Assembly (NCBI GenBank): GCA_032164245.1
Contig: JAVMKO010000001.1
Location: 74,645,892 to 74,709,891, forward strand
Direction: 5' to 3'
DNA: 64,000 nucleotides
Origin: Sternotherus odoratus
Lineage: Eukaryota; Chordata; Testudines; Kinosternidae
This document shows, in pieces, positions 53,170-64,000 of the stretch. The position numbers and the translations under genes are program-made. Position 1 is the first letter of the stretch, and each line of letters begins with the position of its first letter. The notes under the pieces were generated by a model, which ran no database searches, was not told where the DNA came from, and saw nothing but the letters and a program-made list of their open reading frames with translations.

Positions 53170-53500
53170 ATGTATCACCTGCAAAACAAGTGAGGTAACT
53201 ATTCCACTCAATTTGGTTCTCGAGGATAGAGTTAAGTTCTGGGTATCACGTTTCAGAAAAGACAGGGAAAGAGTTGAGAGGAGGACAATGAAAAGCAGAA
53301 AAGTTCTGTAGAATGGGACCAAAAAAGAAAACTTGAAAGAACTGGGTATGTTGAGTCAACTGTGGCAGGGAGTGGGGGGAGGCATGATAATTCTCTGTGT
53401 CTATAGGAAGGGCTGTTATAGAGAGGACAAGGGTCGGGCATTCTCACTAGTGGTCACCCAAGGAAGAACAGGAAGATAAATAGATTTAAGCAAAATCTAC
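53170..53500 (+). repeat. CR1 LINE fragment
   Basis: ACTCAATTTGGTTCTCGAGG...GAGTTGAGAGGAGGACAATG matches the RT C-terminal to 3' UTR region of CR1. Confidence 0.55.
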
Positions 53501-54690
53501 TGCCATGTGGCTCTGATATTTGGGTAAGGTTATTGTCAGGTGGCCCTACCCTGTGAGCCCCAGGAAGCTGAAAAAACTAGTTGCTTGACTACCCTTTTAA
53601 TAATAAAAAATAATCAAACTATTTAGCACTTAAAGATCAGTTTGCCAACATTAACTAAAGACTCTCACACACCTTTGTTATAGTGAAGTATTATTCTCAT
53701 TCAGCAGAGTGGAAACCGAGGCACAAAAAGAAAGACTTCACTAGATGGACATCTGGGGCTGTTTGAGAGGTTGGATCTATACAGGGTGAGCTGATGTCTG
53801 GATGGTCTGTTGCCATGGATACTGTGTTTCTGTTCAGCACACCCACTATTTCTCATTAGAACCTTTTACTCTGACATGCTCTGAGGCAAACTTTGAAAGA
53901 ACCCCCACCCCAAAGCAAACAACCCAGCTGTTTTGAGACCTGTGCACTGAAGGAGCCCCCCTCTTTTGCAACTCTTCCCCGGAAATATATGAGTGGGAGT
54001 TTAACTTAACTTGGCCTCAATCCATCCCTGCAATACAAATCAGGGCATCCAAAACCCAACCCCTGAAGTGGCTCATTCTATTTCTAGTTGACTCAGCCTC
54101 CAGTTTATTTTTGTTTAATAAATTAAATCTGTTTGTCAGAATTTGTCTGCAACTGGCAAACAAGTTCCAGACCGTTTATGTTATGTTTGGGAAGTTGTGT
54201 GCGTGTGTGTGCGCGCACGGGGGAGAAGGGTGGGGTGGGGGCGGGGATAAACTTCCCACCCCCCACTCCCTTCCTAAAAAGCCCCCAAGGAGCCTGGTTA
54301 CTGACACAAGGTGCAAGCAGTCGCTTTGAAGCAGCAAAGAGGGCAGGGGGTGAAGAGGTAAGAAGAGAAACCACAGCATTGCCAATGCTCAAAATAATCA
54401 CAAATCAGCCCCTCCCCCCAAATCATGAACTTGATCCTCAAATCATGATTTTTTAAAAAAAGAACATATTGTGATTTTATTCTGCATTTTGATTCTGGAA
54501 CCCATTTGCGGTGTGTGTGTGTGTGTGTGTGGAGAGGGGGGCAGTTTACAGTGTATTGCCAATTCCCAAATGTAGAGAGGAAGGTGATTCTGGCCCCACT
54601 GATGGAACTCTTGCTGGCTGCCTGATAGCATGGAGCTGCCATCTTTCCCCAACCCCCACATTCTAATTAATGAATTTTGTGCCCTCCTCT
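53501..54690. other. Intergenic, low-complexity patches
   Basis: A (GT)n microsatellite at 54511-54531 and GC/GT-rich runs near 54200-54245. No gene recognised. Confidence 0.45.
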
Positions 54691-54699
54691 GCCCCACAT

Positions 54700-55487
54700 G
54701 GGCCCATACCCATTACAGGCCAGTCAGCTTAAATTCTGTATCCGGAAAGGCAATGGAACAAATAATTAAGCAATCAATTTGCAGGCACCTAGAAGATAAT
54801 AAGGTGCTAAGTAACAGTCAGCATGGATTTGTCAAGCACATATCATGTCAAACCAACCTGATAGTTTTCTTTGACAGGGTTACAAGCCTTGTGGATAGGG
54901 GAGAAGTGTTAGATGTGGTATATCTTGATTTTAGTAAGGCTTTAATACTTTCTTGCATGACTGTCTCATAAACAAACTAGGGAAATACAACCTAGATGGG
55001 GCTACTATAAGGTAGGGGCATAGCTGGTTGAAAAACTGTTCCCAGAGAGTAGTTATCAGTGGTTCACAGTCAAGCTGGAAGGGCATAACAAGTAGGATCC
55101 CGCAGGGGTCAGTGCTGGGTCCGGTTCTGTTCGATATCTTCATCAGTGATTTAGATAATGGCATAGAGAGTACACTTTTAAAGTTTGCAGATGACACCAA
55201 ACTGGGAGGGGTTGCACATGTTTTGGAGGATAGGATTGAAATTCAAAATGCTCTGGACAAACTGAAGAAATGGTTTGCAATAAATAGGATGAAATTCAAT
55301 AAGGACAAATGCAAAGTACTGCACTTAGGAAGAAACAATCAGTTGCACACATACAAAATGGGAAATGACTGCCTAGGAAGGAGTGCCCCAAGGGTTGGTC
55401 CTGGGGATGGCTTTGTTCAATAATGATCTGGAGGATGGTGTGGACTTCACCCTGAGTAAGTTTCCAGATGACACTAAACTGGAGGAG
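54700..55487 (+). mobile_element. CR1 LINE reverse transcriptase fragments
   Basis: Translated text holds MEQIIKQSICRHLEDNKVL, QHGFVKHISCQTNLIVFFDR, DVVYLDFSKA, then RIPQGSVLGPVLFDIFISDL and LKFADDTKLGG (F-A-D-D box). A second short RT piece (FNNDLEDGVDFTLSKFPDDT) follows from about 55383, so two CR1 copies abut. The long open frame 55028-55423 is RT, not host. Confidence 0.88.
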
Positions 55488-55571
55488 GTAACAAAGTCCT
55501 GTGGCACCTTAAAGACTAACTATAAAGTTTTGAAGAATAAGCTTTCGTGGGCTAATACCCACTTTGTCGGA
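55488..55571 (-). ncRNA. Second hammerhead-like repeat copy, degraded
   Basis: The reverse complement reads CCGACAAAGTGGGTATTAGC then CCACGAAAGCTTATTCTTC, ending GGTGCCACAGGACTTTGTT. Stem II and GAA are kept. The CUGANGA box is mutated and stem III is weakened, so this copy should not cleave. Confidence 0.5.
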
Positions 55572-55579
55572 AACTGGAG

Positions 55580-57990
55580 GAGTGATAGATATGCTGGAGG
55601 GTAATTCATTACCCCACCTCGGTAATGAATTATTCCTCCCCAGCCTCCATCTCAATTCTCTGCCTGGCTTCTGCTGCAGCCCTGCTTGGCTGAATCTTTC
55701 CCACGAGGCGTGAAGGCTGGGCTTAGAAATTACATGTCTGCCAGCTGAAGCTCTCCGCAGCATTGTGAGACTGGCTCCAGCAGGCGCCAGAATCATGTTT
55801 CTCGTGATGAAATCGTGAGAGTCGGCAGCAATCTTGAAAACAAGGGATACGGAGTGTGAGGAAGCCAAGGGAGGCTGGGATGGAAGAGGAAACCACAGCA
55901 GATTATGGGAGAGGAAGAAACTAACATGGTTTTTTTTTTACAAAGTGGGTATTTTTTTGTAGTTAGATGCAGAAAGCAAGGGGATGACATGATATGGAAA
56001 CTCTTTGCAGTGAACCAGCGGGGGGAGGAACAGCAGTGGATTGATGACTGATCACATTCGGGACTCACATACTAAGGCCTTGCATATGTAACCCTTCTGC
56101 CCATCAGAGTTGGCAACAACAAGGACTGGGTTCAGTACATAGGGGTTCCCTCTCAACAATGCAATGCAAACTGGCTCGAGCCCCCATCCAGTGACCTGGG
56201 AAAATCCTACACACACCCCTGGGCGCCTCAAAGAGGCAATACTTCCCCTCTTGCAAGCACAGATCAGTGATCAGAAGATCTTTAATAACAGGAGGTAAAT
56301 GATATCATTATACTGGAAAAAACACCACACTTGGGCTCATACACCAACCCACGAGCAAATTTCCCCACCTCAGCAAATTGGGCTGAGTCCTCTCCTTTAG
56401 GTTCAGGAGTCCAGCAACCCAAAAATCACACAAAGTCCTAAAAGTCCAACAGCCCAAAGGTCTCTGTCCCTGGTCAAAAGTTAATCTGCAGAGTCTTACC
56501 TCCCAGGCTGGGTGGAAATGGAGGGCAGGTTGAGGGGTACCTTACATGGTCCAAGACCGACTGCCCTGCCTCTCTGTGGGGTGCTGCTGCTCAGCATGCT
56601 GCTACTCTACCAGCCATCCCACAAACTGCTCCGCTCTGCCAGCCGCTGGGCTCTCTCTACAAACCACTCTGCCAGCAGCACAACTCCACTCTACAAGCTG
56701 GTCTGCCAGCAGCTCAACTCTACTCTGCCAGTCTCTCCACTAGCCAACACACAAAACTGCTCTGCTTTTCAGTATAGTTTCAGCCCCCCTGAAGACAGTG
56801 CTCAGTGATTTTCATCTCCTAAGTGATTTCAGCTCATAAGAGGGGAGCCTTAATGCAGGTGCACCACAGAACCCCAAATCACACACACTCTCTCAGTTCA
56901 GTGGGTTTTGGAACCCATGTCCCTTGGCCCGTGAGTGCTACCTAGATGATGGCGAGTCCCTCCCTCATGACAAAGGCCAAATACATGTCCCAGTCCCTCA
57001 TTCACATAAACAGGTTAATCAACACTTTATCATTCCTGCCCCAATAACAGAGAAACTGGGGATCCCACAGCAGCCAAAGTGACTATTTGGGCTGCTGTGA
57101 GCTCAGGCTAGGCACGGTGGGTGTGTCTATGCAAATAACATCAGCTGAAGTTATTTTCCACAGCTCACCACAATTCCCACAATTCCCCACCAGATGTCAG
57201 GGTGGAGCTCATCCTGACACTGCTTACACATACGCTTGCGGTGGCCTGTAAGATAGATGTAGCTAAACTCCAAGCAGTGTCCACGCTCACGCTGTGGTGT
57301 GCAGCTACTTGCAGCAGTGAAAGGCTCTGGCAGGGAAGAGGCAGTGGGGAAAGGTGCTGCCAGAGCCTTTCTCCCCACACCAGAACCTTTCTCTGCTGCT
57401 GGAGTCTTTCCCTGGGAAAGGCTTGGGGCTACATCTACATTTACATCCAGGTGTCAAATTTATACATGACACACACTCGCTCCATCCCCAGCACGGGTAC
57501 AAACAGCCGTGTAGATGGTGAGGCACTGCTTAGGCCAGTAAAGACATTCCAGAAGCTATGGGAATGTGCCCCACATGGCTCTCTACATACCCAAGCAGCG
57601 CCTCCCACATCTACACTGTTATTTTTACCAATGTAGTGTCCTGCTACCTCTCTCATGCTCCAACCTTTCCCTGCAGAAGGGAGCTGTCATCTACAAACTA
57701 TTTCTTCCAGGTGATCCCTCTTCCCTGCTTGTGAATTTTGTTTTGCTCCCCACTGTTCAGAGAACGTTGTTTGGATCCTGCGTTTTTCATCAGTCTAGAA
57801 CACATTTAACCTTTCATCCATGCCTGTTGTGGGTGAAGGAACCCTAATCTGGCTGCTTTAGTGTCTTCAGGGCAGTTTGAGGGGATTGAAAGGGAGGGAT
57901 GGGTTAGGAAAGGTCAGATTAAGGGACAAATGTGATGGTACTTTGCTCAAGATCAGACACCAATCCTAAAATGATCAGGGTCAAAACTAT
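55580..57990. other. Intergenic, no recognised gene
   Basis: Open frames here (for example 56512-56808 and 57202-57636) have biased, repeat-like composition and no recognised protein text. The part 57105-57640 has Harbinger-like scraps (GGGTGTGTCTATGCAAATAA, GGCTACATCTACATTTACA) but no convincing pair of ends. Confidence 0.35.
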
Positions 57991-57992
57991 TA

Positions 57993-58322
57993 CAGTAAAA
58001 CCTCCATTTAACGGACTAATTCGGGCGAGGGGGTGTCCGTTAAATCAAAAAGTCCATTATTTAATAATAATTAAAAAATGAACTGTCGGAGCAGCACCCC
58101 GCCCCCCACAGGGTCAGGGCGACAGCTCCACAGCCCGCCTGCTGCCTGGACCCGGGCGGGAGCCGGCAGCCAGTCCGCCCACTGCCGTGACCCAGGCGGC
58201 AGCCGGGAACCGGCAGCCAGCCCGCCAGAAATGGATCAGGAATGCATCAGACTTGCTCAGAAATTTTGTCCGTTGCATCCGAAGTCCGTTAAATCGAGGT
58301 CCGTTAAATCGAGGGTTTACTG
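57993..58322. mobile_element. Tigger-like (Tc1/mariner) MITE
   Basis: Inverted ends CAGTAAAACCTCCATTTAAC and (reverse complement) CAGTAAACCCTCGATTTAAC, about 24 bp, flanked by TA at 57991-57992 and 58323-58324. GC-rich middle, no transposase. Confidence 0.9.
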
Positions 58323-58324
58323 TA

Positions 58325-59196
58325 TTGGCATGTGAATGGTCATCGTTGGGGCTCAGCGTCAATGCCCGAAAGATTAATACCACTCCTAGAACTATTGTTT
58401 CAGGCCATTGCTGCATCAAGTTCAATTCAGAAGGGCTTCTCCACAACTGAAAGGGCCTGAAACTTGAGGCTAGACCCTCAGCTAGTGTAAATCAGCATAG
58501 CTGCCTTGACTTCAGTGGGGCAAATGCGCCAGCTTTGTCAACTGAAACGTCCCATCTGCAGAAACGGACGAGGGCTCCAGAAGAGTGCTGCTATGGCCTA
58601 TCACCAAGTAGTCACTCGATCTAACCCCAGGCTGGCAGGGAGTGGGGAGTGGTGTGTTAAGAGGGATGTGGCAGGGAGTGAGGGGGAGGGGCACCGGGGC
58701 TAAAGGAAATTAACCATCAAAATAAAATATAGCCACTAAGGTGGGCTGGAAAGATTTGTTTAGCTATGTACCAAAACAGACTGTGTTTGTGAGTGGAAAG
58801 AGGTGGAGGAGGCGGGGTAAGCAATGAGCAGGGGAAGGGTCCTTTTCTCTCTTTTGTCTGACCGCAAGCCAAGACCCGCCAGCCAAAATACACATGTTAG
58901 ATGGGACAGGTTGGGTTTTTGAGCCTCTTCTCCCCGTGACTGACATTAATGTTCCTGCCGTCTTCCAGAGTGCTGCCAAACCAGACATTCATCTTGTTTC
59001 TTATTCCATGTAAACATGAACTAGCTGCCAGCCTACGCCTCCCTCCAAAGAGTACACAGCCAGATTACCATTATCATGGGGAACGGGCCCCAGCAGTTTA
59101 TTCCCTTGCTCTCAGTTGCTTAGGAGGGAGGGATTCCCACTCAGGCCCCTGCCCGGCTCACAAGAGGCAGTGGGTTGTTGATGAATGGGAGGTGCA
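58325..59196. other. Intergenic, no recognised gene
   Basis: One member of the palindromic short family (CTCAGCTAGTGTAAATCAGC) at 58475-58520; otherwise unassigned. Confidence 0.4.
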
Positions 59197-59204
59197 GTAA
59201 TGAA

Positions 59205-59320
59205 TAGGGTGACCAGATGTCCTGGTTTTATAGGGACAGTCTCAATATTTTTCGTATATTGGCTCCTATTAGCCCCTACCCCCCATCCTGATTTTTCACA
59301 CTTGCTGTTTGGTCACCCTA
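59205..59320. mobile_element. 116-bp MITE with perfect 8-bp duplication
   Basis: The ends TAGGGTGACCA and TGGTCACCCTA are inverted. GTAATGAA lies on both sides (59197-59204 and 59321-59328), an exact 8-bp duplication as made by hAT transposases. Confidence 0.92.
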
Positions 59321-59503
59321 GTAATGAAGGACTCTAACATTTAGTAGATTGGGACTGTTCAAACAATACCAATGAGACAAAATAATGATTAATGATAACA
59401 TTTGAATAGGAAACAGGAGTCTCACCTCTGCCTGGGATAGTCCTGTAGCAGAGCAGACCCACAGCAACAGGACTTGTACTTCAGTGTCTTTCCCTGACAC
59501 TAA

Positions 59504-59887
59504 GGGCATGTCTACACATACAGTGCTGCACTGACGCAGCACATGTAGTGAAGATGCTCAGTCTATGCCAACGGGAGAGAGCTCTCCTGTCAGCATCATA
59601 GAACTACCTCCACCAGATATGGTAGCTATGTGAGTGGAAGAAAGTGTCCCACCACTAGAGTGCTGTACGTTCTGGCGCTTATGTCACTCGGGGGTGTGTG
59701 GTTTATTTACCCCCCCTCCCCTGGGGTGACAGAAGTCTATATAGGAATAAGCCCCCAAAATCGGGACATCTGGTCACCCTACCCCTGAGTGGTGATATCA
59801 GCTTTGTCGACATAAACTGTTGATGTTAGTTAGTCTTTAAGGTACCACAGGACTCTTTGTCACATAAGCTGTTGTGTAGACATAGCC
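59504..59887. mobile_element. Harbinger MITE with two inserted or captured pieces
   Basis: The ends GGGCATGTCTACACATACAG and (reverse complement) GGCTATGTCTACACAACAGC are flanked by TAA and TTA. Inside are a half copy of the 116-bp MITE (59735-59782, minus) and the hammerhead-repeat tail (TAGTCTTTAAGGTACCACAG, 59831-59850). Confidence 0.75.
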
Positions 59888-59890
59888 TTA

Positions 59891-60114
59891 GGGTATGTCT
59901 ACACTGCCCACTTTACAGAGTGGCCATGGCAGCTCTGCGTAGTTATGCTTTATCACTGGGGGAGAGCTCTCCTGGTGATAAATAACCACCCCAAACAAGT
60001 GATGTCTATACTGCTGCTTTTTAACGTTAAACGTTTTGTCGCTTAGGGGGGTATTTTTTCACACCCCTGAACCACTAAAGTTTTATCGCTGAAAGTGGCA
60101 ATGTAGACACTGCC
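59891..60114. mobile_element. Harbinger MITE abutting the previous one
   Basis: The ends GGGTATGTCTACACTGCCCA and (reverse complement) GGCAGTGTCTACATTGCCAC begin directly after TTA 59888-59890, which also ends the neighbouring MITE. Confidence 0.75.
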
Positions 60115-62004
60115 TGAGTTGGGACCTTTAATGCAGGGGTTTGAAGCTAGCTGGAATGGATCCTTTTTCTTAGCTACCTAGGAAATTAGATCTTTTGTTT
60201 TGATTGCCCCAAGCTGCCAGCCTGTCTTGAGAGCCTGTTGAATTCTCTTCCCTCCTAGTCCTGAACAGCATAAAGCCTCTTATCTCTGCTGGGATCAACA
60301 AGAACAGCCCCATATGTTGTTGCATGTCTCACCAGAAGCAGCCAACGCCTCTATTAGGCAGGAGAGGAGGAATGCTGGCTCAGCCCTGGGGTCTTCTCAG
60401 AGGCACCAACAATCCCCCGGGGGGGAGGGGGGGGGATCCAGGAATGAGGGTGTGCAATCAGCCAGGCAGTATGAGATGGGAAATGGCATCAATTCCAAGG
60501 CCGGCCGGGACATGTTTGTCAGGAGCAGTTTAAAGTCAAATGCATCCCCCAGGGTTGAATGTGCCAAGGAGGAGACAGAAGACTGATAAAGGCAGTAAGG
60601 CAAACACTGGTGTTTATTTTCCGTTAGGTGAGAAGGAGCTGAAGTAGACCTCCTAGCTGTTTCTCTATCTGTGTGAGTCACTCCCTTCTCTCTTCTAATT
60701 TTTCTGTGTCTTTTGTAACATCTCCCATTGTTGCTATAGCACCAGGGCAGTTCCCAGTGGGTGCAACAGTAACACAGACTATTTACGAAGGCTGTTTGAA
60801 AAGTCGGTGCCTGTGGATTCTTTGCCGATTCTTAGGTGCTCCCACTGCAGAGGAATCATGGACAGAGAGTCCAATCATGACACTCAGAGAGACTATGGGC
60901 TCCTCCACTCGCATACTAGCATCCATCTCCCTTTTGGGGGTTGAGATGAGAGGGGATCTTGACCCCCACCAGCACCGCCATCAAGCACATTGGTTGGGTG
61001 GTCCCTCTGGGGTAGTGCCCCAGCCCCCACTTTGCATTTGCCCCCAGGGGGTTAGACATGATGCCCACACCATGTAAGGAGATGCCCTTGGGATGCCCAT
61101 TATGTTACCTTTTTGGATCTGGAGTCGATATCAGCAAGTTCCTGCACTGGGCACCTGCCAAAAGTTGTGGCAACTAAATGACTCTCGTGTAGGTCCAAAC
61201 TGTGACCTCTGGGAGGGGGGAGAATTCCAGCTCTCTGGTTGCCTGAAATCCAACCCCTAGGTTTCACCATGAAGAAGGTGGAAAAAACCCACCAATCAGC
61301 CTTGACCAACCTGGTGACATAGGGAAAAATTCCTTCCCAGTGCCAAAATAGCAAGTAGCAGAGGCCTCAGTGACCAAGATAAGGGAGGGGTGGGGGAGGT
61401 TGACTACTGGAAACCAACAAACAGGGAGTGGCTCTGAGCACATGGGTCTTATCATGGTTCCAAATTACATGCCAAATCTCGTGAGACCTCAAGCCTACCA
61501 CGGAAATCCTGTGGGCTCTGGAAAATCTCAGAGGCCCGAGCCTGTCCTGTCCTTTTGCCTTCTCCCATCCGGGGAGCCACCAAAACACTCCCTTCACTAG
61601 GCTTGGGGCCTTAACTCAGAATAGTGTCAGTGCTTTGAAAGGGCCTCAGGGATTCCAAGTGTCACCTATACCATAACTTGAACCCAAAGCCTCTAGGCTT
61701 CCGGACAGTGTCACTCACAGACTCCAGCCCTAAAGATCCACAGACTCCATCCTAAAGATTCAGAGAGTTCAAACATATACAACTCAGATACCTCACTGGA
61801 GGGCCCTTGACTCTGGAACACGTTCTCCTGTTGGACCAACAGAGTCTGTTGACGTTTTAGATAGCTTGGACTGCCTACGCTTTCCCATGAGCAAGGTAAA
61901 AGTGGGATCTACAGGGATTCTATCCAAGGCAGACATGCTCAGTGATTGCCTGATTAAATTAAAATTAAATTAAATTAAAATTTATTTTTCAAATTGAATA
62001 AATC
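60115..62004. other. Intergenic, no recognised gene
   Basis: A G-rich run at 60417-60435; short open frames without recognised protein text; A/T-rich (TTAAATTAAAAT)n-like stretch at 61955-61985. Confidence 0.4.
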
Positions 62005-62110
62005 CGTCTTATTTATTATTTATGGAATGCCTTGAGCAGGTTCAACAATGAACACAACACAGACTCAGAAATGGCACCTGCCTCAAGGAGCTTACAATCT
62101 ACGTTAGACA
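62005..62110 (-). repeat. L2-type LINE 3' end fragment
   Basis: CTTATTTATTATTTATGGAA...CTCAAGGAGCTTACAATCTA is the same tail family as 18735. Confidence 0.5.
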
Positions 62111-62371
62111 GAAAATACAACAGGCAACAAGCAGAAGATAAAAGACTCTGGGAGGTACAGATGTGCTTTAAAAAAAGTAGAAAAATGATATAAATATAAT
62201 GCACTGATTTCTAAGGCCTTATCTATACTGGAAAAATGCATTGTGCTAGCAAATGTGTTAATTAACCTTGGGTTAACTATGACAAGTTAATACATTTGTA
62301 CATTCAATTTCCGTTTGGGTGCTCTTGGTGCTAATCCTGTTTACTAGTGAGTTAGGTAACACATTTTTTAA

Positions 62372-63033
62372 GGGCTTGGCTACATTGACATTTTATAGCG
62401 CTCTAACTTGCTGGCTCAGGGGGGAATCACTCCCCTGAGTGCAGCAAGTCTGAGCGCTTTTAAGCAGTAGTGTCAGGGCCGGCGACAGGAATTTTGGGGC
62501 CCCGTACGCAGATTGTGCGGGGCCCCCCCCCTGGTCTCCCGCCGCCCGCGGGCCCCAACCCCCGCATGCGCTCTGGCCGCGTGGCCCCCGCATGTGCTCT
62601 GGCCGCGTGGCCCGGCCGGGAGAAGCAAAGGGGGGCGGGGGGGGGAGGCTGCTGGGTGCCGGGGGAGGGGGCTGACGAGCGCTGCAGCGGCTGCCCGGAG
62701 CCGCGCCTTGCTCACAGGCCCGGCGACAAGGGGGTACAGCTGCGTACCGGGCCTGCCCCGGATTTAAGGGGGGCCCCCCCCCTTAAGTCCGGGGCCCGGT
62801 ACAGCTGTACCCGTTGTACCACCCTGTCGCCGGCCCTGAGTAGTGTGGACAGGCTCCGAGCACTGGGAGCCGGGCTGTGAGTGCTCTAAACTAATCCCCT
62901 CATGGAGGTGGATTACCAGGAGCGCTGGGAGAGCTCTCTCCCAGTGCTCGCCCATGGCCACACTCACACTTCAAAGTGCTGCTGCGGGAACGTTCTCATG
63001 GCAGTGTTTTGAAATTTCAAGTGTAGCCAAGCC
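62372..63033. mobile_element. Middle MITE of the nest (Harbinger)
   Basis: The ends GGGCTTGGCTACATTG and (reverse complement) GGCTTGGCTACACTTG are flanked by TAA on both sides (62369-62371 and 63034-63036), the Harbinger duplication. It is itself interrupted by a hAT element. Confidence 0.85.
62474..62838. mobile_element. Inner hAT MITE of the nest
   Basis: The ends CAGGGCCGGCGACAGG and CCTGTCGCCGGCCCTG are perfect 16-bp inverted repeats. The 8-bp flank AGTAGTGT is exact on both sides (62466-62473 and 62839-62846). Very GC-rich. An internal palindrome near 62740-62815 pairs GTACCGGGCCTGCCCCGGAT with its partner. Confidence 0.95.
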
Positions 63034-63070
63034 TAACACAGCACACTTTCCCAGTGTAGATGTGGCCTTA

Positions 63071-64000
63071 GGGGGTTGATAAGTATATGTGAGAATGAGA
63101 AGATAAGTATTGCAGCCTTATGGATTCCAGACAGTCATCCATGTACCACAGAGTCCCCAGAGTGTCACCAATCTCTGCACATGGAGCAGAACCCATTTCT
63201 TCACTCTCCATGTTTATTCTGTCATGGATTTTCTCTCCCTGTCCTACCAATGGACTCCAGGCTAGAGCTGGACAGAGCATGATTAAAGAATTTTTCCACT
63301 ACATGAGCAACTACAAACTGCAGAATTGTGTGAGATAGTTTTGGGATGAGGATTGTTATACACCAGGGGTTTGGAGTAAAATCAAACCATTGGTAGTGTT
63401 TCTGTTTCCCATTCAAACAAAATCAGGACTGTGGCATATTTAGCCCTGGGCCCCCAGTCCCATGGCAGGAGGGAGAAATAGTTCATAGGAGTATAGGGAA
63501 AACTGATCAGACCCTCATCCTTTTTCATCCTCTCCTATTTTATGAGAACAAGGAATCCCATCATAAAAATTAACAGCTGGTAAATTTGCTACAAATAATA
63601 ATAATAAAAATAAAGATACTTCTTCAAAGAGCATGTGGTTAGCCTGTGGAATTCGCTATCACCGGGGGTCATCAGGTCAAATACTTTTGCTGGAACTTAA
63701 TGTTATGGGCATTAATACCATGTATAGTTATGCATATGAAGATAAGAGTAATCCAATTTCATGCTTCAGGGCATAGGGATTTTTTTCCTTCTCCCTCAAC
63801 AGTATTGCACAATAGGCTGGGAATATTATGCCTCCCCTCCTCACCCACAGCTTCCCAAGGCACGGTTGCAAACAGAGACCAAAAACAGACTTGGTCTGAT
63901 CTGGTACAGCAAATCTAATTTCCTTTATGAAAGAGGAAATCAAGGGTGAGGGCTTTTCAGAGGTAGCATAGACCTGAGTTGGTCCTGCACCTCAGACCTT
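63071..64000. other. Intergenic, no recognised gene
   Basis: A short CR1-like scrap (GTTAGCCTGTGGAATTCGCTATC-type, 63630-63662) follows an ATAAT-rich run; otherwise unassigned. Confidence 0.4.

Larger units (their letters stand above)
62212..63070. mobile_element. Outer MITE of a three-level nest (Harbinger-type)
   Basis: The ends TAAGGCCTTATCTATACTGG and (reverse complement) TAAGGCCACATCTACACTGG agree at most positions. Everything from 62369 to 63036 is a later insertion. Confidence 0.75.

Overview
The window is vertebrate nuclear DNA. Split coding exons with GT/AG junctions lie in long introns, and most of the rest is interspersed repeats. The repeats point to a non-avian sauropsid, most likely a turtle: CR1 LINEs ending in TCTATGATTCT, many PIF/Harbinger MITEs starting GGGTATGTCTACAC-like, several hAT MITEs, Tigger-like MITEs, a Helitron and old MIR/L2-type copies. 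The species call is inference; the repeat and exon readings come from the sequence.

Two host genes lie head-to-tail on the + strand. ARHGDIB (Rho GDP-dissociation inhibitor 2) has five coding exons between 10517 and 16350 (200 aa), a poly(A) signal at 16908 and a possible noncoding first exon near 6600-6775. ERP27 (non-catalytic PDI-family protein of the ER) has seven coding exons between about 18157 and 38770, ending in a 12-residue exon that carries a KTEL retrieval signal, with a poly(A) signal at 39317. All exon phases join without a frame break. The same order and relative orientation is known for mammalian ARHGDIB-ERP27, so this is a conserved synteny block. The genes show no functional link: one is a cytosolic Rho regulator of blood cells, the other an ER chaperone.

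Layout: 1-3261, most of a two-gene PIF/Harbinger transposon whose left end lies outside the window (Myb/SANT-type accessory ORF on +, DDE transposase on -, tail to tail). 3265-6600, repeat-poor sequence with one hAT MITE. 6600-16913, ARHGDIB, with two hAT MITEs in its introns. 16914-18150, intergenic, with a Harbinger MITE and a CR1 scrap. 18157-39322, ERP27, whose introns hold CR1, a Tigger-like MITE, a Helitron with an internal minisatellite, L2-type LINE pieces and a decayed hAT transposase-like gene. 39900-64000, no host gene found: nested CR1s, an antisense non-LTR retrotransposon, hammerhead-ribozyme-like repeats, Tigger-like and hAT MITEs, and a three-level nest of transposons at 62212-63070.

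No new multi-gene system is evident. The items most worth a second look are the hammerhead-like core at 39928, the perfect 34-bp hairpin at 40845, the nested transposons at 62212, the Helitron-borne minisatellite, the decayed hAT gene in ERP27 intron 6, and the altered ERp57-binding motif in ERP27.
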